DNA from: Diplolepis rosae
Lineage: Eukaryota > Arthropoda > Insecta > Hymenoptera > Diplolepididae
Length of the DNA: 64,000 bases
NCBI GenBank assembly: GCA_030998225.1
Contig: JAPYXD010000472.1
Span: forward strand, 34,774-98,773
Direction of reading: 5' to 3'
Shown here: positions 62,142 to 64,000 of the stretch, one piece after another
Numbering within the stretch: position 1 is the stretch's first letter
How the letters are laid out: every line of letters starts with the position of its first letter
Program-made: the position numbers and the translations under genes
The notes under the pieces: model-generated
Database searches by the model: none
Told to the model about the DNA's origin: nothing
Seen by the model: only the letters and a program-made list of their open reading frames with translations

Positions 62142-64000
62142 ATGACGAGATCTCTAAAATATGTACTAGGTATAAAAAATTTTCAGTTCTCAAATTAAGT
62201 TCCGTGAGGAAGATGGTTTTTAAGAACCTGGACTACTAGATATAACTTTTAAAATGACGAGATCTCTAAAATATGTACTAGGTATCATAAATTTCAGTTC
62301 TCAGCTTAAGTTCCCTGAGGAAGATGGTTTTTAAGCACCTGGACTACTAGATATAATTTTCAAAATGACGGGATCTCTAAAATATAATCCAGGTATCATT
62401 AATTTCACTTCTCAGCTTAAGTTCCCTGAGGAAGATGTATTTTAAGCACCTGGACTACTAAATATAATTTTCAAAATGACAGGATCTCTAAAATATGTAC
62501 TAGGTATCAAAAATTTTCAGTTCTCAGCTTAAGTTCCCTGAGGAAGATGGTTTTTAAGCACCTGGACTACTAGATATAATTTTCAAAATGACGGGATCTC
62601 TAAAATATAATCCAGGTATCCTTAATTTCAGTTCTCAGCTTAAGTTCCCTGAGGAAGATGTTTTTAAGCACCTGGACTACTAAATATAATTTTCAAAATG
62701 ACGGGATCTCTAAAATATGTACTAGGTATAAAAAATTTTAAGTTCTCAACTTAAGTTCCCTGAGGAAGATGTTTTTTAAGAACCTGGACTACTAGATATA
62801 ATTTGTAAAATGACGAGATCTCTAAAATATGTACTAGGTATCATAATTTTCAGTTCTCAGCTTAAGTTCCCTGAGGAAGATGGTTTTTAAGCACCTGGAC
62901 TACTAAATATAATTTTCAAAATGACGGGATCTCTAAAATATAATCCAGGTATCCTTAATTTCAGTTCTCAGCTTAAGTTCCCTGAGGAAGATGTTTTTTA
63001 AGCACCTGGACTACTAAATATAATTTTCAAAATGACAGGATCTCTAAAATATGTACTAGGTATAAAAAATTTTCAGTTCTCAGCTTAAGTTCCCTGAGGA
63101 AGATGGTTTTTAAGCACCTGGACTACTAGATATAATTTTCAAAATGACGTCATCTCTAAAAAATAATCAAGGTCTCAAAAATTTCAGTTCCCAGCTTAAG
63201 TTCACTGAGGAAGATGTTTTTTATGCACGTGGACTACTATATATAATTTTTAAAATGACGAGATCTCTAAAATATGTACTAGGTATCAAAAATTTTCAGT
63301 TCTCAGCTTAAGTTCCCTGAGGAAGATGGTTTTTAAGCACCTGGACTACTAGATATAATTTTCAAAATGACGGGATCTCTAAAATATAATCCAGGTATCC
63401 TTAATTTCAGTTCTCAGCTTAAGTTCCCTGAGGAAGATGTTTTTTGAGCACCTGGACTAATAAATATAATTTTCAAAATGACAAGATCTCTAAAATATGT
63501 ACTAGGTATAAAAAATTTTCAGTTCTCAGCTTAAGTTCCCTGAGGAAGATGGTTTTTAAGCACCTGGACTACTAGATATAATTTTCAAAATGACGGGATC
63601 TCTAAAACATAATCCAGGTATCCTTAATTTCAGTTCTCAGCTTAAGTTCCCTGAGGAAGATGTTTTTTAAGCACCTGGACTACTAAATATAATTTTTGAA
63701 ATGACGAGATCTCTAAAATATTTACTAGGTATCATAAATTTCAGTTCTCGGCTTAAGTTCCCTGAGGAAGATGTATTTTAGGCACCTGGACTACTAGATA
63801 TATTTTTTAGACTCACTGGACCACTGAAATACCATTCGGATATCTTAAATTTTAGTTCTCAGCTTAAGTTCCCTGAGGAAGATGTATTTTAGGTACTTGG
63901 ACTACTAAATATAATTTTTAAAATGACGAGATCTCTAAAATATGTACTAGGTATAAAAAATGTTCAGTTCTCAGCTTAAGTTCCATGAGGAAGATGGTTT
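62142..64000 (+). repeat. Right-edge stretch, K and B alternation
   Basis: K-type units (GGTATAAAAAATTTTCAG or TATCAAAAATTTTCAG) alternate with B-type units, with K near 62.47, 63.03, 63.26 and 63.48 kb and B or Bh between them, before an A-C-K ending. The unit 63144-63254 is a diverged B with ACGTCATCTC, AATAATCAAGGTCTC and TTCACTGAGG. The last monomer starts at 63923 and is cut after 78 bp by the window edge. Confidence 0.78.

Larger units (their letters stand above)
1..64000 (+). repeat. Tandem satellite array, 111-bp monomer, spans whole window
   Basis: The sequence consists only of head-to-tail copies of one monomer, about 577 of them. The shared part of every copy carries CAGCTTAAGTTCCCTGAGG, a T-rich run, CACCTGGACTACTA and AATTTTTAAAATGAC. 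Exact spacing between successive ATGAC starts is 111 bp in types A, B and most C (for example 22458 to 22569), 112 bp in K and E, and 110 bp in a C variant with GTATTTAGG. I saw no inverted monomers and no unrelated insertion. About one third of bases are G or C, with typically one CpG per monomer (ATGACG, or TTCGG in type C). This is a eukaryotic satellite; its chromosomal role (centromeric, pericentromeric or other) is inference. Both edges are truncated, so the array extends beyond the window. Confidence 0.98.

Noticed and set aside
1..64000. CRISPR array
   Set aside because: Repeats are 111 bp and contiguous, with no short repeat/unique spacer alternation; the variable half is shared by many units, not unique.
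1..64000. CENP-B box in the TTCGGATATC part of type C
   Set aside because: Only the TTCG half resembles the known 17-bp motif; the required A and CGGG to the right are absent.
1..64000. Tandem copies of a transposon terminal repeat or MITE
   Set aside because: No terminal inverted repeats, target-site duplications or coding remnants; the only dyads are the short GAGATCTC and CTCAG/CTGAG within each unit.
1..64000. Promoters, splice sites or terminators (TATA-like AATATAATTTT, TTTCAG acceptors, T-runs)
   Set aside because: These strings are part of every monomer and follow from AT-richness; none is specific to one place.

Overview
The whole 64-kb window is one uninterrupted tandem array of a short AT-rich satellite DNA. 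Every monomer is in the same head-to-tail orientation, and both window edges cut through a monomer (the first full one starts at 11, the last starts at 63923 and is truncated). The basic monomer is 111 bp, with 110- and 112-bp variants, so the window holds roughly 577 copies. The monomer is about one third G+C and nearly always contains an AflII site (CTTAAG); most type-A monomers also carry a BglII site inside the palindrome GAGATCTC. I see no protein-coding gene, RNA gene, transposon, CRISPR array or bacterial signal. The handful of open frames of 61-69 codons are chance readings across two monomers whose usual stop codon is mutated. Such an array points to a eukaryotic heterochromatic or centromere-like region. 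The species cannot be read from the sequence, and I do not recognise the monomer as a named family.

I number the monomer from the A of ATGAC(G/T). Positions about 46-111 are shared by all copies and contain CTCAG-N10-CTGAG around the AflII site. Positions about 4-45 are variable and define types: A (GTACTAGGTATCATAAATTT), A2 (as A, but with ATCTTAATTTTCAG), B (ATAATCCAGGTATCCTTAAT), Bh (as B, with AAACATAATCC), C (TGGACCACTGAAATACC...TTCGGATATC), E (ATAGTCCAGG...), K (GGTATAAAAAATTTTCAG) and P (GTACCAGG...ATTGCAG). The 3' end varies too (GGTTTTTAAGC, GTATTTTAGG, GTTTTTTAAGC, GTATTTAGG), and GAGGAAG alternates with GAGTAAG or GAGTATG.

The types are arranged in recurring multi-monomer cassettes, that is, as a mosaic of higher-order repeats. 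From about 2 to 12 kb a Bh-K-A-Bh-A cassette recurs at alternating steps of 14 and 16 monomers, forming a 30-monomer repeat of about 3.34 kb. It recurs at 18.6-22.6 kb (16- and 15-monomer steps) and at 29.6, 32.1 and 37.9 kb. From 26 to 29 kb there is a pentamer-like A2-B-C-x-A pattern. From 31 to 62 kb a nine-monomer cassette (C-K/A-A-A-E/B-A-C-A-B, about 1.0 kb) occurs in seven full-length copies with almost constant internal spacing (957-960 bp) and two shortened copies. A four-monomer cassette marked by TTCGCTGAGG occurs at 17.5, 23.5, 42.9, 48.9, 55.0, 58.2 and 60.6 kb. From 41 to 54 kb these sit in repeat units of about 6.0-6.2 kb; to the right the spacing shrinks to 3.1 and 2.3 kb.

The most informative events are whole-monomer losses: exactly one monomer at 55025-55135 (with a hybrid A/C monomer at the join), exactly two near 23.64-23.68 kb, and one in the cassette at 41015-41902. 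They are what unequal crossing-over or gene conversion in register would produce. A few monomers (for example 60474-60584, 61142-61252, 50686-50796, 18126-18235) are sharply more diverged than their neighbours.

Coordinates of named repeats were located by eye from motif positions. Copy counts for common variants are approximate.
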